NCBI GenBank assembly: GCA_037954665.1
Contig: JBBMOL010000140.1
Coordinates: 1,922,001 to 1,986,000 of the forward strand
From: Laguncularia racemosa
Lineage: Eukaryota; Streptophyta; Magnoliopsida; Myrtales; Combretaceae
Reading direction: 5' to 3'
Length of the DNA stretch: 64,000 bases
In this document: in pieces, positions 1 to 13,300 of the stretch
How the letters are laid out: every line of letters starts with the position of its first letter
Numbering within the stretch: the stretch's first letter is position 1
Position numbers and translations under genes: made by a program
Notes under the pieces: model-generated
The model's database searches: none
Told to the model about the DNA's origin: nothing
What the model saw: the letters and a program-made list of their open reading frames with translations, nothing else

Positions 1-826
1 GTGGAGAACCATTTTGATATAGCTATAGTAGATAACATTTGCAAAATTCCTCTTAGAAGAATAGGTATGGTAGATAAATTGGTATGACCACTTGAAAGTA
101 GAAGTAAATAGTCTATTAAAAGTAGGTATAGAGGCCTAATGAAGAAAGTGAAGCAACTAAATGGCAATAGAAAATCCTCCTTATATTAGGTGAATCCACT
201 TCAATGAAAAGTGATTTGGTCTCTTATTACTATGCTAAAGTTTAAATACTTTCTTTGGAGAAGTTGCAATAACTTTCTTGGTACAAACAATAATTTGCAA
301 ACTAGAAAGGTAAGATTTAATCATTTGTGTGACTTTTTGTAGTAAAGAAGAAATGGTTAAGCACTTCATTTTATTTTACAAAAAAAAACTTGAAAAATTA
401 ACTCCTAAAGCTATGACGTGGAGGAATCTAGAGGAAGAAGTAGTTAAAATAAACATCAACGGAAGATGAAACAAAGAAAATGGTAAGGCTCACATTGGTG
501 TCATAGCAAGATATCATTAAGCAAGACTCCTTGTAGGTGCTAGTCAAGAAGCAATGGATTTTGATATTGAATTGGTGGAAATGTTGGTAGATTTAAAAGA
601 CTTCAAACTGCTAGTTTTGAAGGGTTGGAGGAAGGTTATTATTGAAGTTGACACTCTAATTATATGTGGTACTTTGACATCCAATACTTGTTGCTAGTTC
701 TTAAAGCCCTTAGTAAAAGATGTTACTTTACTTTGCTTATCCTTTGAGTCTTTTATTTCTTTTTTTTCTTTGAGTGAATGACAAATTTTGTTGCACTAAT
801 TGGCTATGACTCAAGAAAAAAAAAAA
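1..826 (+). pseudogene. LINE (L1-type) ORF2 C-terminal relic: zf-RVT plus RNase H-like domain
   Basis: Frame 1 from the window edge reads a decayed zinc-binding region of the kind that follows reverse transcriptase in plant LINEs (motifs ICKIPLRRI near 40-70 and KYFLWRSCNNFL near 243-280), with in-frame stops where Trp or Tyr is expected. From 419 to 697 a second frame reads a plant RVT_3-type RNase H domain (KININGR, stop, NKENGKAHIGVIAR, then GWRKVIIEVD). About 120 bases further on is an A-rich tract (about 814-826) that could be the retroposed 3' end. No open frame remains. The 5' part lies outside the window. Family assignment rests on motif recognition by eye. Confidence 0.7.
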
Positions 827-1770
827 GGGATTTTGTACATGCTTTTGGTGTATTAATCCCCCTTCTTCCTTAATTGCACTTTTATTGGTAGATCTTTCTA
901 CTGGTCCCCTTAAGTCATGTTAGGGGTAACTTTCTTGCACTTCAACACAACCTTAACCCCTTCCCCACCTCCCCTAACTTCAAAAAAAAAAAAAAAAATC
1001 TTCTTGTCAAAAATTTAAAAGTTTACTTGCTAATGTTACTGTCTATCATTTTTCTATCTCTATTTTGTTATCCTTATTATCATTTTGGAGCAATAATACA
1101 ATGACATGTGCATAATACAACAAAATAGCTTATGGAATTGAAAATTAATTATAGAGTGCATTATAAATGTTAAAAAGACTATTTCTTATTAAATTTACTT
1201 TTGAGATGCACTTGTTTTACTTATAAAATGTGTAATCCTATATTTTAAAATTTATATAATTGTTTCGTAACTTGTTAATAAAAATATGCATAAGATTTTA
1301 AAATTATATGCTAATTATTGTAAAGCCATGCCCAATATTATGTGTATTATCTTATTTGATTTGTATTTGTGCAAATTTTATTTTATTTTTTTCGAGAAAA
1401 TAAACATAACTATGTAAGTTAGTAATCAATTGAAACAATAATGGTACTAGATTGAAAGCAATAAAAAAAAAAATTTAATGAGATTGCTGGAAATCCTACC
1501 TATGTTGATTTTATTACATTTAATACATATACATTGCTTTAATTATTCTTCTAATTCGGGAAAAAAAGGAAAGATTATTCTAGTTGGAAAAAAAAAAAAA
1601 ACCCACATTATTCAGTGGTAACATAACGTGACAAGACTGTCGGGGTCTAAAATAAAGTCAACGTCGAAACACTGACGGAGAAAGGGTACGTTTTCCGGTG
1701 CGGGGACCGTAGCTTGTCTATCCCGCGACGGCGATCCTTTTAAAGGCGACTTCTTCCTGTACATCTGCCT
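827..1770. other. AT-rich intergenic DNA and 5' flank of the glutaminyl cyclase gene
   Basis: No gene is seen. It holds several A tracts (about 980-998, 1464-1474, 1588-1601). From about 1620 the base composition changes to a GC-richer, CpG-containing stretch directly upstream of the start codon at 1771, consistent with the promoter and 5' UTR of the next gene. No convincing TATA box was identified. Confidence 0.5.
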
Positions 1771-4700
1771 ATGATGGCAGATAAGAAGAGGCTGTTCAGG
1801 CGATCAAACCCTAAATCTGCCAAACCTTGCAACAACAACGGCAACAAGACGGCGAACTCTCAACTTTTTACTTTCACTCACCGGAAAATCATGTTTTCCG
1901 TTCCGGTTCTCGTACTTGTGCTCGCTCTGATAATTTTTAGCACTTTCTCGAACAGTTGGAGGATCGTAGCTTCGTTTAACGTTCCGACGACGTCGTCGTT
2001 GTATACAATTGAAGTCATCAATGAGTTTCCTCACGATCCTGACGCTTTCACTCAGGTAACGAATTGAAGGTTGTCAGCATTTTATTCGCAGAAAATGTTT
2101 TCCGACATTTTTACTTCTGCTGTGATTTAGTTTTTTTTTTTTTTTTAATCATTGGATACTAGTGTTTGGCAAAAAAAAAAAAAAAATCATTGGATAGTAG
2201 TAATTGTAGTTGAATAGTGTTCGGAAGATATTTTCGGAAGTCATCGGGACATGCATTCCAATTTCTGCATATTAATATTTTGTCTATTTGGACGAGCTTC
2301 CGTATTTTTCAGTTATACAATATATCTCATCACTGTCAAGTATTGCTGATTATGGGAAAAATCAAAATGATTGCAAAACAAGGAGTTAGTGCTTAGAGCA
2401 GCAGAACAATCTTTTATTATGGGGTGATCACGGGTTACAGCATATGTAATATGAATCAATCTGTTAATAGCAACAATTATCTTCAATTTTAGTTCAATTA
2501 ATATAAGATCTCCATCCTCAATTTTTTGCATGCTTGTTGTATTGCACATCTCATTGGAAGGTATGGGATATGAGTCCTATAACAGAAGTATGAAATTTGG
2601 GTGTAAGGTTTATATAGACTTGTGCTCTCTCGCTTCAATTGCTATCTTTTACCCTTGTTTTTGTTCTTTTTTCCCTTTCCTCTTTCCTTCCTAACAACTG
2701 CATCGATTGTTTGCCCTCCACTACCTCCAGTTGCATGGGAATAGTAAAAGACTATGAAGTGCAAGGCTGTGGAGAAGATCCATCTCATGTTGATGTTCAT
2801 AAGATTAGATTTTGCTCCGTTGCTTGGGACTTGGAATAGTAGCACATGTATAGTATACATTAATGTAATAACTACCATAAGTCTGGAGAAAACATCTGGC
2901 ATAGATCCAGAACCACCCAAAGATGTCAGTGCATAAATTATACATTATAAACTACTAGAATGCTTTTTGGTTAAATTCATTGTGGCTCTTAGAACAAAGA
3001 AGATTGAGTTTGGTGTTCTATATAAAGTAATGCTCAAAGGACTTTGTCTTAGTATCTAATGCGGGTATTTTTGTTTTAGGGTCTCCTTTATGCAGGAAAT
3101 GATAGTTTGTTTGAATCAACAGGCCTTCGTGGACGTGTAAGTCTTTTTTAATAAATATGTTATTTCTGGATTTTGCTTTCTTTTAATTTTGTCTCGTGGC
3201 TATGCTTATTGGCATATAGCTGCTAATATCATCTATTTACCATCCATTTGCAGTCATCTGTTCGGAAAGTAGCTCTTCAGAGTGGGAAGGTATATACTTT
3301 ATCTTTATTCCACCAACTTATACTGTTTATGTGCAAGTTTTGTGTCGAGACACATATAAAGCTGAAAGGTACAAAGATTATGTATTTATTGATAACAGTT
3401 TTTATGATAGTTTTATGAAAAGGAATTCTTGGTAAAGATTGGTCTTTTTTTTTTTTTGGCCAAAATTTTGGTAAGATTGATCATATTTGCTTGGTTTATG
3501 CTTTGCAATTTGGTTTTCTCTGTTGGTATTTGCTCAATACTCATGTCATGATTCTTGTTCTGGCCCTTATGTTGTTATAATGGAAAGATCATTTGACATG
3601 GGGGTCTTGATTTTATTTTTTACAGGTTGAGCTCCTTCATAAAATGGACTATTCAGAATTTGGGGAGGGTTTAACTCTCCTTGGTGAAAGGTTAGTGGGA
3701 AAATTGGTTTTACTCTTTTTCTATATAGAAATGAAGTATCAAGGGAGTTGCAAAAAGGAATTTTTTTTTTCCTTTTTTTTTTGTTCATTGAAGAGACCTC
3801 CTGCCATCTGAGACACGGGTTTCCCTCATCAACTTGTTCCTTATTCAGAAACGACTGACAATGGAGTTGACTTATAATTGATTTTTTTTCACTTCTTGCA
3901 TAAGACTACCTTTGCAGCTTTAATTGTTGCAATGCTGCAAGTACATCTTTGTAGATAATTTCCAGGTCTTACATTGAATAGTCCTATTGATCTAAGTTAG
4001 TCTTATTGGATACTTTTGGCTGTCATGTGAATCAAGGTTCAAGTTGAGTGCAAGCACGTTCCTTAAAGGTGGATCTTGGGAAGCTTCAGTCCCTGCTTAT
4101 CAGCAACTTATGCTCATATTGCATGATTGGTCATTCAATAAAGTTTACAATTCCATATTGTTCTATTGTAGAGCTCACCCTGTTTTGAAATTACTCTGCT
4201 ACTGGTGCTGGATAGGCAAAGGAAGGACTCATACTTATGTAGTCTTATCCTTGCATGTTGCAAAGAGGTTGTTTCTGCACCTTGAATGGCATGACCAACG
4301 GTTCCAAAGGCGCAACTTAATATTGTGCCAAAGCTCACCCTCAATTTAATATCATTTTATTATTGAAATAAAAAGATGCCGGGGGGGGGGGGGGGGGGGG
4401 TGGTGTATATTGACATTGCAAAAGCACTAGAAACCTAATTATTCTTAAGCCCCCATCTTTTACATCCCTTTCAAAGGTTTATGGTTGTGAAGACTTAGAG
4501 GAAACATTTATTTATGAATTGGGGGTAATGCACCTTAAAAAAGCAAAAATGTGGAAACAAAAGAGATGACTGAGAGTCTAGAGAATTCCTCTTTGGTTAA
4601 CATGGATACTACTCATCTTTTCCCCAAAGTGATTGCCTCACTGCTAGGTTTATTTGTTGAGATCTTTTTTGATAGGCTTGGCCTGATGAGCTTATTCTTG

Positions 4701-7700
4701 AAGAGTTATACGAAATTACATCTTTACTTCCTTGATAAAGCAATTGATGGCATGTGCTTTTGGCATGAAATAATACAAATTCCATTGTCTTGAGGCCTTA
4801 CAGCTTATGATACTGATTAAGTTCCTTCTTTACATAAACTGTATGCTTCTCTGAGGAGATTGCACTAGCAATGCTAATTACTCTTTGTGCTTTTTTGTAG
4901 GCTGATCCAAGTAACTTGGTTGAAGAAAACTGGTTTCATATATGATGAGCATAATTTAAGCAGAGTTTGTGTCATGTTCCTTTTGCTAGCACTTTGCTTA
5001 TGTTAATACATTTAGAAGTTTGCAGAATAAATTGTAATGATTCCATGTCAAAATTTTGGGGTTCACATTGTTCTGTTACTTTTCATACTTTTGGGGCAAA
5101 GCGTAGATTTCTTGATTTTGAATGGAAAAAAGAATCTATCTGTCTATATGCATATGTGTTGTTTAAACTTCTGTTGATTTCTAATTGTGTAGATTCCTTT
5201 TCTTGTGAAACTTCACGGTAGCTTAGTATTAACATAAATCTCAATAAGACTGTCATAGGAAGCTTGTATTTTTTGCTTAGGTATTAGAGATAGTTAATTG
5301 TAGTAGTAGTAAAGTTAGTATTACTAATGGGATAGCCTAGGAGTCTGATAAAATGTTGCAATGTGACACATAAATAGAAGAAAAATTGTATTGATAGGGG
5401 TGAGTAGTGGGGAGAGGGCAGCTAGCCATTTTCTTACTTCTCTCTCAGATAGTGAGTAGGAGCTCTAAGTTTTGTGTGAGGAGCAATTTCACCAGAGTTC
5501 ACATCTTTGATCCGTAATTCCTTTAAATTGAGGTTTTGTTATTACTCTACATTCATTACGACCAATATTTGAATCTTGAGTCTGTATCAGCAGCTGGAGC
5601 ACAAAGGCTGAATTCGGAAGTTTATCAAGGAGTTTTCTTAGCTCTTCAATTTGTTGCTAGAGATTTCTCACATGAGTGGCAAGAATGTAATATTTACATT
5701 TTGGGATTATCTATGAGAGTGAGCCCGGTTAAAGCTAGAAAGAGGAGTAAAAACTTTGGCCTAAACCTTTGCTTTAGAGATTTTCCTGTTTAAAGAATGG
5801 TATATTTTCGATCAATGTTCAAATATCTAATATTTATATGAGAATAACGATGAAGAAGAAGAATAGCAACTACTAATATCTGCATAAGATAACGATAAGG
5901 GGGACTTGTAATAGAAAGATAGTGATGTATGTTATGTTTTAGATATAGATGATGCAATGATATGATAGAGGTGCATTAGAAGGGAGAATATGGAGGCTAT
6001 TATTTGTTTAAATGGAAAACGATATCATATATAAAGAACATTCAAAGTAGGGCTGGGTGAAATAATAAGTAAGGAGCTTTCTAGTCATTCTGTAGAATGT
6101 AGTGATATTCATGTTCTGTATCTTATCGGGTAGGATTTATTGGGAAACTGACATGAAAAATCTAAAGCCATTCTCGACCTCCATAATGTGTCTTAATGTT
6201 CATCCTGAGTTCCATCTTGTCTCCCAACTACGTAAGGCTTTGAGCAAGTTCAATCTAGTCCAGTCCTCTACAAACCTGAACAATCGCCTTCTTTAGAACA
6301 AAGCTCTGGGATTGGAAGGAAAGCTTGAAACAGTAGGAGATACATAAGACAAACTCTGCTTGATCTTGGTTATACAATTAAAAATGATACTGATGGCAAT
6401 TGATAGTTAAAACTACATATGGAAGACTCCTATATAATAATCATGGAATGTCAGAATGGGATAGATTTTGTGTTAATGTAAAAATGGCAGTGCTATTGCT
6501 TTGTGAATGTTAGGGATGATTCTTAGGTCATCAGTGGTTCCCTTTAAACATGTGTATGCTCACAGGAATAAACAACGGTAGCAGTTGTATTATGTTTTAA
6601 ATGGGTTGTGTTTTATGTAATGTTTTAATTGTATTTATGTGTGTGAATGGTTACTGCAGTGGATTGGGGGGTATGACGTGTTGTGATGTGATGTGTGGGT
6701 TGTAATTAGGGTCAAGGAATTTGCTGTTGTATGGCAGTTCTAGAGGAAGTTACTGGTGAATGTCTCTGTGTCAGAAAATGAGAGGAATTAGGAAGTAGTT
6801 GAAAGGCAGAAAGAACCTGCCTTGCTGTAATTTTTTTTAAGAGATACAGAGGAATGAATGGAGAATAAGTCCAGATTTCTCTCAAAATATTGTTCATTAA
6901 GAGATTGTGGGTTCTCTCTTAATGAGCCCAAGCCCTTGTGATCAAAGATAGGTAAAGGTGGATGAACTTTAAGAGTCGGCTAGAACCTGATTTTGTTTTG
7001 TCTAGACCTAAAAACACATTCATTTACTCGATCCTGTAACAGTTCTGCAGTCTCTTGTTTCTCTGACATGAATTCTTCATTGCAATTCAACAGCATTGTG
7101 TTTCTTGTGGTTCAAATCTCACTCTTTCATCTGTTAGTAACAATACACCATTTACTATTCTAATATCCAAGTACTTCCTTCAATATCACGGATTTCTTTG
7201 CAGTTATTTAGACACCCCATCTTGCTTAGGAATTGATCTGATGATGCATTGTCAATATAGGTGGGAGAATTCACTCATCAAATGGAAGATGGCTGGGGAC
7301 TTGCTACTGATGGCAGGAACCTGTTTGGAAGTGATGGGACTTCAACACTATATCAGATAGACCCTCACACGTTCAAAGGTTAGTCTCTCTCCATAAGTTA
7401 GACTTGTTGCTGTTGTAGTCCTTCTATCTCCCCACAGGACCTCTGAGAGGGAAGAAAGTGGGGGGATGGGGGGGTGGTGTGGTGAGGAAAAAACATTATA
7501 ACATCGACAGCTAAGAATTCTAATTTTTGAATGCATTATTTGCTATAGTTATGAGTAAACAGACAGTCAAGTTCAAAGGTGATAAAGTACACAACCTCAA
7601 TGAACTGGAGTATGTGAATGGAGAAGTTTGGGCAAACATTTGGCAGGTATATAGAGGTCTCTTACTTTGGAGGGGTTGAAGCTTCATGTGACTATACATG

Positions 7701-8713
7701 CCAAAATCCTTACTTTGCTTGATAAACTGTTATGTTCCAGTCTTGCTCTTCTTATTGAATATGCCATATTTGTGTCCATAATTTTTCAGGACATATTATT
7801 GAGGAAACACCCATGATGTTCAATGCCTGTAATTTGTGGTCTGAAGCATTAGCTTTCATCTGATCTGTCTTTTTACTGTGCAGAGTGACTGCATTGCGAG
7901 AATCTCACACAAAGATGGTAACGTACTCGGGTGGATCCTCCTTGAGAATTTAAGGTCTTAATTCCTTCCTTTCTAAGCAAGCCGTATTACTTTTGCATGG
8001 ATTGTACATTTATAATTTTTCACTCACTTAAATCTGTTTGTGTTGTTTCCTCTTGACCTTTATAGGAAAGATTTACTAGCTGCTGGAAATCGTGTAAGTA
8101 CTTCTATCTAGAAAGTATTCTTCATGTGAAGAAATGCTCATAAAAGAGATTCTATAGACAATTTCTCTTCCTTTTCGCTGTGACAGAGGACAGACACTGC
8201 TTCTGCAGTTTATTATTTAATTTAATTTGATTTGATGTCATGGTAGGCAATTGATGTCTTGAATGGCATAGCATGGGATGGGGACAAGAAACGTCTGTTC
8301 GGTGAGCTCCAATCGTTTTCCTTATCCTTCCAAATATATGCTTATAATTAAATTTTCTTGCTTGGAGATTGTAGCTAAAAGGATACCCTTTGTGATGAAT
8401 GCATTCAGGAAAGAGAGAAAACTATGTAAACCAAAAAGGTCAAAAAGAATTTAGAAAAGAGAATTGAGTACACTGCACACGTACACCAACTTGAAATATT
8501 CTAGATAGTGATTTCATATTTGCACGTTTCATTTATCTGCTTCTTATCTTTGATGATTCTCCCATATTTATGCCTTAGTTGCACAAATTTAATGCAGTGA
8601 CAGGGAAGCTATGGCCGAAACTTTTTGAGATCAAATTGCTTCCTGCACAGAAGCAGTTTGATGATGGAGCCATCAAACAACTTTGTTTGCGGAGGCCGTT
8701 TAAGTTTTTCTAG
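1771..8713 (+). CDS. Glutaminyl-peptide cyclotransferase (plant-type glutaminyl cyclase), 11 exons
   Basis: Exons: 1771-2055, 3080-3136, 3254-3289, 3626-3690, 4901-4964, 7261-7378, 7549-7646, 7884-7954, 8066-8093, 8247-8301, 8598-8713. All introns are GT-AG and all phases match, giving 993 nt and 330 residues with stop TAG. The start could be Met1 or Met2. The protein has a basic N-terminus, one hydrophobic segment (about residues 42-60, probably a signal anchor), then the plant glutaminyl cyclase domain. Diagnostic motifs are NEFPHDPDAFTQ, FGEGLTLLGER, FTHQMEDGWGLATDG, NLNELEYVNGEVWANIWQ and NGIAWDGDKKRLF. Members of this family convert N-terminal Gln of secreted proteins to pyroglutamate and fold as a five-bladed beta-propeller unrelated to animal QPCT. 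Intron 5 (2.3 kb) and intron 4 (1.2 kb, with a G20 tract) are the longest. The gene looks functional; no break is seen. Confidence 0.93.
4381..4400. repeat. G20 homopolymer in intron 4 of the glutaminyl cyclase gene
   Basis: An uninterrupted run of twenty G, preceded by CC and followed by TGGTG, in otherwise AT-rich intron sequence. The exact length is uncertain because homopolymers are prone to sequencing and assembly error. Confidence 0.9.
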
Positions 8714-10370
8714 CCTTGAGATGGTTAGAGCTTTTGAAAGGAAATTTCTTGAAGAAGGATGTTTATGCTTGGGGAATTTCTCCAGCAACCGATAGTTGAT
8801 GCTACTTCTGAACGTAGTATTTGCCATCCCCAAAGTAGATAATTCAGAATTTCGTCAAAGTTTGACGACAGCAATTTGGCCTTTCAAGATCGGACGTCCA
8901 GTATTTAATTCAAACTGAGCCCCTCAATGAAGACAGCAAATACGTCAAATGTAGATCGGATTTACCAATTATTATAGAATAGTCCACTTGATTTTACATG
9001 ACATGGTGGTGAATCCAACCTGAAGAAAAGCTTTAGACTGATAATTTAAAGTTCTACGTGTTATATATAACATCGAGCTTGATCTTGTTTCAAATTCATG
9101 TATAATTGAGTGAGAAACATAGATGAAACTCCAAAATTTTTCTGGCAAATTGCAACAGTGAGAAGTTGGTCAAGGTGTGTTTGTTTTGCAGAAATGTTTA
9201 TCGAACATTTTTCTGTGTTTCTTATGATCTTTACTTTCGGACTTAAAAAATTAACATAATAATTTCAAGAGGCTGTAGTCATTAGCATTTTAGTGGCATG
9301 TAATGATGGAAGCTAATATATGGCCAAAAAAAAAATAAAAATGATGGAAGGTAATAATATTAGTCGTAAGGGTTGATAGAAATTCTAGAGAAAGTTGTTC
9401 ATTTCTAACAATTGTTCATTAATTAGCATTATCACCACTGTAACCGGCAGCTACAATTACTTTCTACGACCTTTCCGATCTTAACTTGAAATTACTTATA
9501 AGTGCAAGTACTCTTGATTAAATCATAGTGAAGCATTATAATACTGGCTTATAACCAATTATAAAATATGTTTGAAATATTGTCTATCTTTAGAAGCAAA
9601 AGGCACCGTGTCATGTACGAATGCAAAAAGGATCAGCCTTCATGTGAACCAGTTACTCGAGAATGTGTAATCGGCCATTCGTCAAGTTGACATAGTCATA
9701 AACTTTATATTTTAACAAAACAATAGATCAAAGATATCATGTCCACATTAGTCGAATATATCATATTCCCCTCATATTTTATTATATCAAATATACCGTG
9801 TTTGGAAGGTCAAATCGCAAGTCAAAATTTATGCTGGAAAAGCTTATTATCTACACGGAAAGTCCACTTTAGCTAGTGATTCGGAGTTGAAACTGATCTT
9901 TAGAAATGGTCTTCAATCCAAGAGATTTGATCGGTCTTTATATCTATCTAGCAGTTAAGATCCCAGCAAAATTGAAATTGAAAACATGGCAATTAATTTC
10001 TAAAACCAATCTTTGGCAACTGATTTTCCCGACATTTATGGTGATAGCAATCTACCAATAATTCAATAAAAAATTGTACTTCATTTCCAACAAGCATGAT
10101 AAAGTTTGCATGTTTCCAAATAATATTCCTTCCTAACACCTACATTAAAGATTCTTCATTCGTGATAGCATATAATTAGGGCAGGAAAAACCCAAAAACA
10201 TCATTTGAATGGCAAGTAAGTGTATTTAACATTTAACACATTGATCAATTCAATCCTTTCGGCCCTCACACGATTTGACAGTAACCCTATGAAGCCATAC
10301 AACAAAATAGTTCTTGCAATCCCATGAAGTTGATCCTTAAATGATCTATAAGCTACTACATTACTAGACC
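8714..10370. other. Intergenic region between glutaminyl cyclase and receptor-like kinase
   Basis: No coding signal on either strand. It holds the 3' UTR of the upstream gene and the promoter of the kinase gene. It is AT-rich, with short A tracts and no recognised mobile element. Confidence 0.5.
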
Positions 10371-13300
10371 ATGAGTTCAGCTATGTCTCATATTTTCCAG
10401 AAACTCAGTGAACATACAACATTTTTCGGTATCCGGCTATGGATCTTAATCCTCGCATGTTCTGCCATTTTCATTATCATATCACTTGTCATGATCTTTC
10501 TCATCTGCATTTCCTACCATCGGAGAAACCCCCATAAACTGTGTCTTGGCTTATGGAAACCGTTTGAGTTTGTCCACTCTAACAACACATTCCACGATAC
10601 TTCGTCGCACAATAGAAAACTCCTGTCTAGTCAAGTGTCGGATATCGAAATGGACATGCGAAGATTGCCTGATCACGAGTGCACACAAGTTGGAACAAGC
10701 CGAGTAACTGACTTGGAAGCTGCTGCTATTCATTTGTCAAACAATGTTGGTACTAGTACAGGGAGAATTGAGTTTAGTTTCGATGAGATTGAAGCTGCTA
10801 CTAATGGATTGGCTGATGAGAATGTGATTGGATACGGGGGTCACTTCATTGTTTACCGCGGTGTTTTGCTTAATAATATCAGAGTAGCAGTGAAGATACT
10901 GCCAAGTAAAAGGTAACATTCGATTGTTGCTGTCCCTATGATTCATTTATTCACCGAAATTATATGATTCTTATGAAATATTATTAGCAAGAAAGACCCA
11001 AATGAACAAAGTAAGAAGTCTTCCTTGGTCAAGATTAGAATCTCTTGTTATTGGTTTGGATTTGACTTGTGATGATAAAAGCAGAAATCAAAATGTAAGA
11101 TGAAATGCAAGAAAAGTAGGAGATTTATTCGAGTTAGGACCAACTCCAGGAAATGATGGAAAAAATGCTTGTAAATAGTTCACACTAACAACTAGTAAGC
11201 ACACAATCACTTGTACGCTTACTGATCACAACATTCGAAATATTCCAAAAGATGTCACGTTAACTTTTATATTGGAGCTAGTTCACCTTAGCATTGAATT
11301 ACAGCCTCAGATTGGCATACCACATCCAAATAAATACCCTGGACTTTATCAGAGAATTGACAAACAATCGCATTGAGTGTTCCTCACGTAAGATGGGCCA
11401 AGTTATATAGGCTTTAACTCGAGCAACGATAGGTGCAAATCTTGCCCTTTTAAAGATGCTGTTGTAGCAGTCAATCCTGGTGCCGGGTCCAATATCTTCT
11501 GTTAAAGAAATTGGTAGGCTAACTTGGTAGCACTTGTTTCTTGATGCAATTTCATTTACATCGTATGATATACCAGACCTACATTTTTCTCTTCCCCCCT
11601 TCTGTCAACAGAATAGAAGATAATATCTGATGTACAGCAAGCTTAGTAAAGAAAGTGCGCGGGAATGTTGGAATAATACCAAAGCTTCATACCATTCGAC
11701 TGTCAAAAGCCCTTCCGGTTTGCTTCCCAAGCTGACAATAATTTGAGGAGATGTCAACTATTGCACTTTTTCAGCTTTTCAAACAATGTAATCCTTGTAA
11801 TGCATCGTATACATTGTGGACTGTTCTGAATGATGCATAATCTTACATAAAGAAAAAACCTTTAGCTCCTAGATCCATCCCCAAATGCTATTGAAAACTG
11901 AAAAGTTATCTATTCGGGCTATTTTAGTTGACAAGGCCATAAGTAATTCTTCCCCATATTTTTCTGTTGGACTGGGATAGTAAACATGTATGCAACTTAT
12001 CATACTAAGTAACTTCTTAATAAAATGTTATAGTTGACATCGAGCTAAGAATATTCAGAAAGTAGATTATGTTCTCAATATCTAAGTATTTGATATATAC
12101 CTTCATCCCTCACAAGAATAATAATTCAGATATCATGATGTGGATTTAAAGCAAGTAGTGGAGACTCTAGCTCATGCCAATCACAGAAATGTTGTAAAGT
12201 TGATTGGATGCTGTCAGGAGGGAAATTGCAGGTACTCTTTTCCACCTAGAAGAATATGAAATGTCAATTCTATCTTCAGTCAACACTCAAGCACTTCTGC
12301 CACTTTGCTTTGCACCAGGATGCTTGTATATGAGTACATTGACAATGGAAATCTGCATCTGTGGCTTCATGGATATGGCTGGAAAGTTAGTCCTCTTACA
12401 TGGAATAGAAGGATAAATATAATTCGGGGAATTGCAAAAGGGTAAGATCACTTTCGAAACAGCTCTGCTCTTTCTTTCTCTCCCTCTCTCCCTCCCTCCT
12501 TTTTTTGTTGCTCACAACCTTCCCTCCTTTTCTTTAGGTTAAATTACAAAAAAGCATGTCTGAGGTTTCACGTTTCTTTGTTTCACACCTAATTTTTCTC
12601 CCATCATGAAAATGCTAATCCATTGTCAAAAGAAAGCATGTGATGGTGCTAAAACACCCTAATGTGTTCCTAATGATGAATAAGATTTTTCTTGTATACT
12701 ACTAAGATCTAATGTGAAACTTAGATAGATAAGACTTTTGAAATTGATTGTAAAGTTGTATGGAAAGCCTTACCTATGTGACACTATTAGGTTGTTTAGT
12801 TGGTCACATGTTCAATAATCAATTGAGGACCTTCCTTAAATTATGGGCAGATATTTTTTTGCTTGTATTTGCTCTCATATAAATATCTTTTGTAAATAGA
12901 GCAATGGATGAATGAATGACCAGATTTCCCTTTTTCTTTGTTCAAATGTCCCTTGAGCTTTTCCTTTTGTTCTTCATGTTGTCTAATGTCTTTATACTTC
13001 AAAACCAACAAATGGTATCAGAGCTCTTTTCTTAAGGGACTTATGAGGTGAGAGTTGTCTCTTTTCTTTAGTGTTTGTGAGGAGCGAGAGATCAAACACA
13101 TGAGAGAGAGAAAATGGCGTCTAGTAACTTTGCAATTACGAGGCCTCCGATTTTCACAAGAAAAAACTATCACATATGCGCAATCAAGATCCATCGGCTT
13201 TAAGAACATATCCAACTATGGCTCAAATGAAGAAACTTGAGGAAGATCTAGGAAGGAAACCAAAAGCTCTTACCTGCTTGCATTTAGCCTTATCGAATAC

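Noticed and set aside
4044..6296. Short open stretches in introns 4 and 5 of the glutaminyl cyclase gene
   Set aside because: No domain, no splice-compatible extension, and the flanking exons join perfectly without them.
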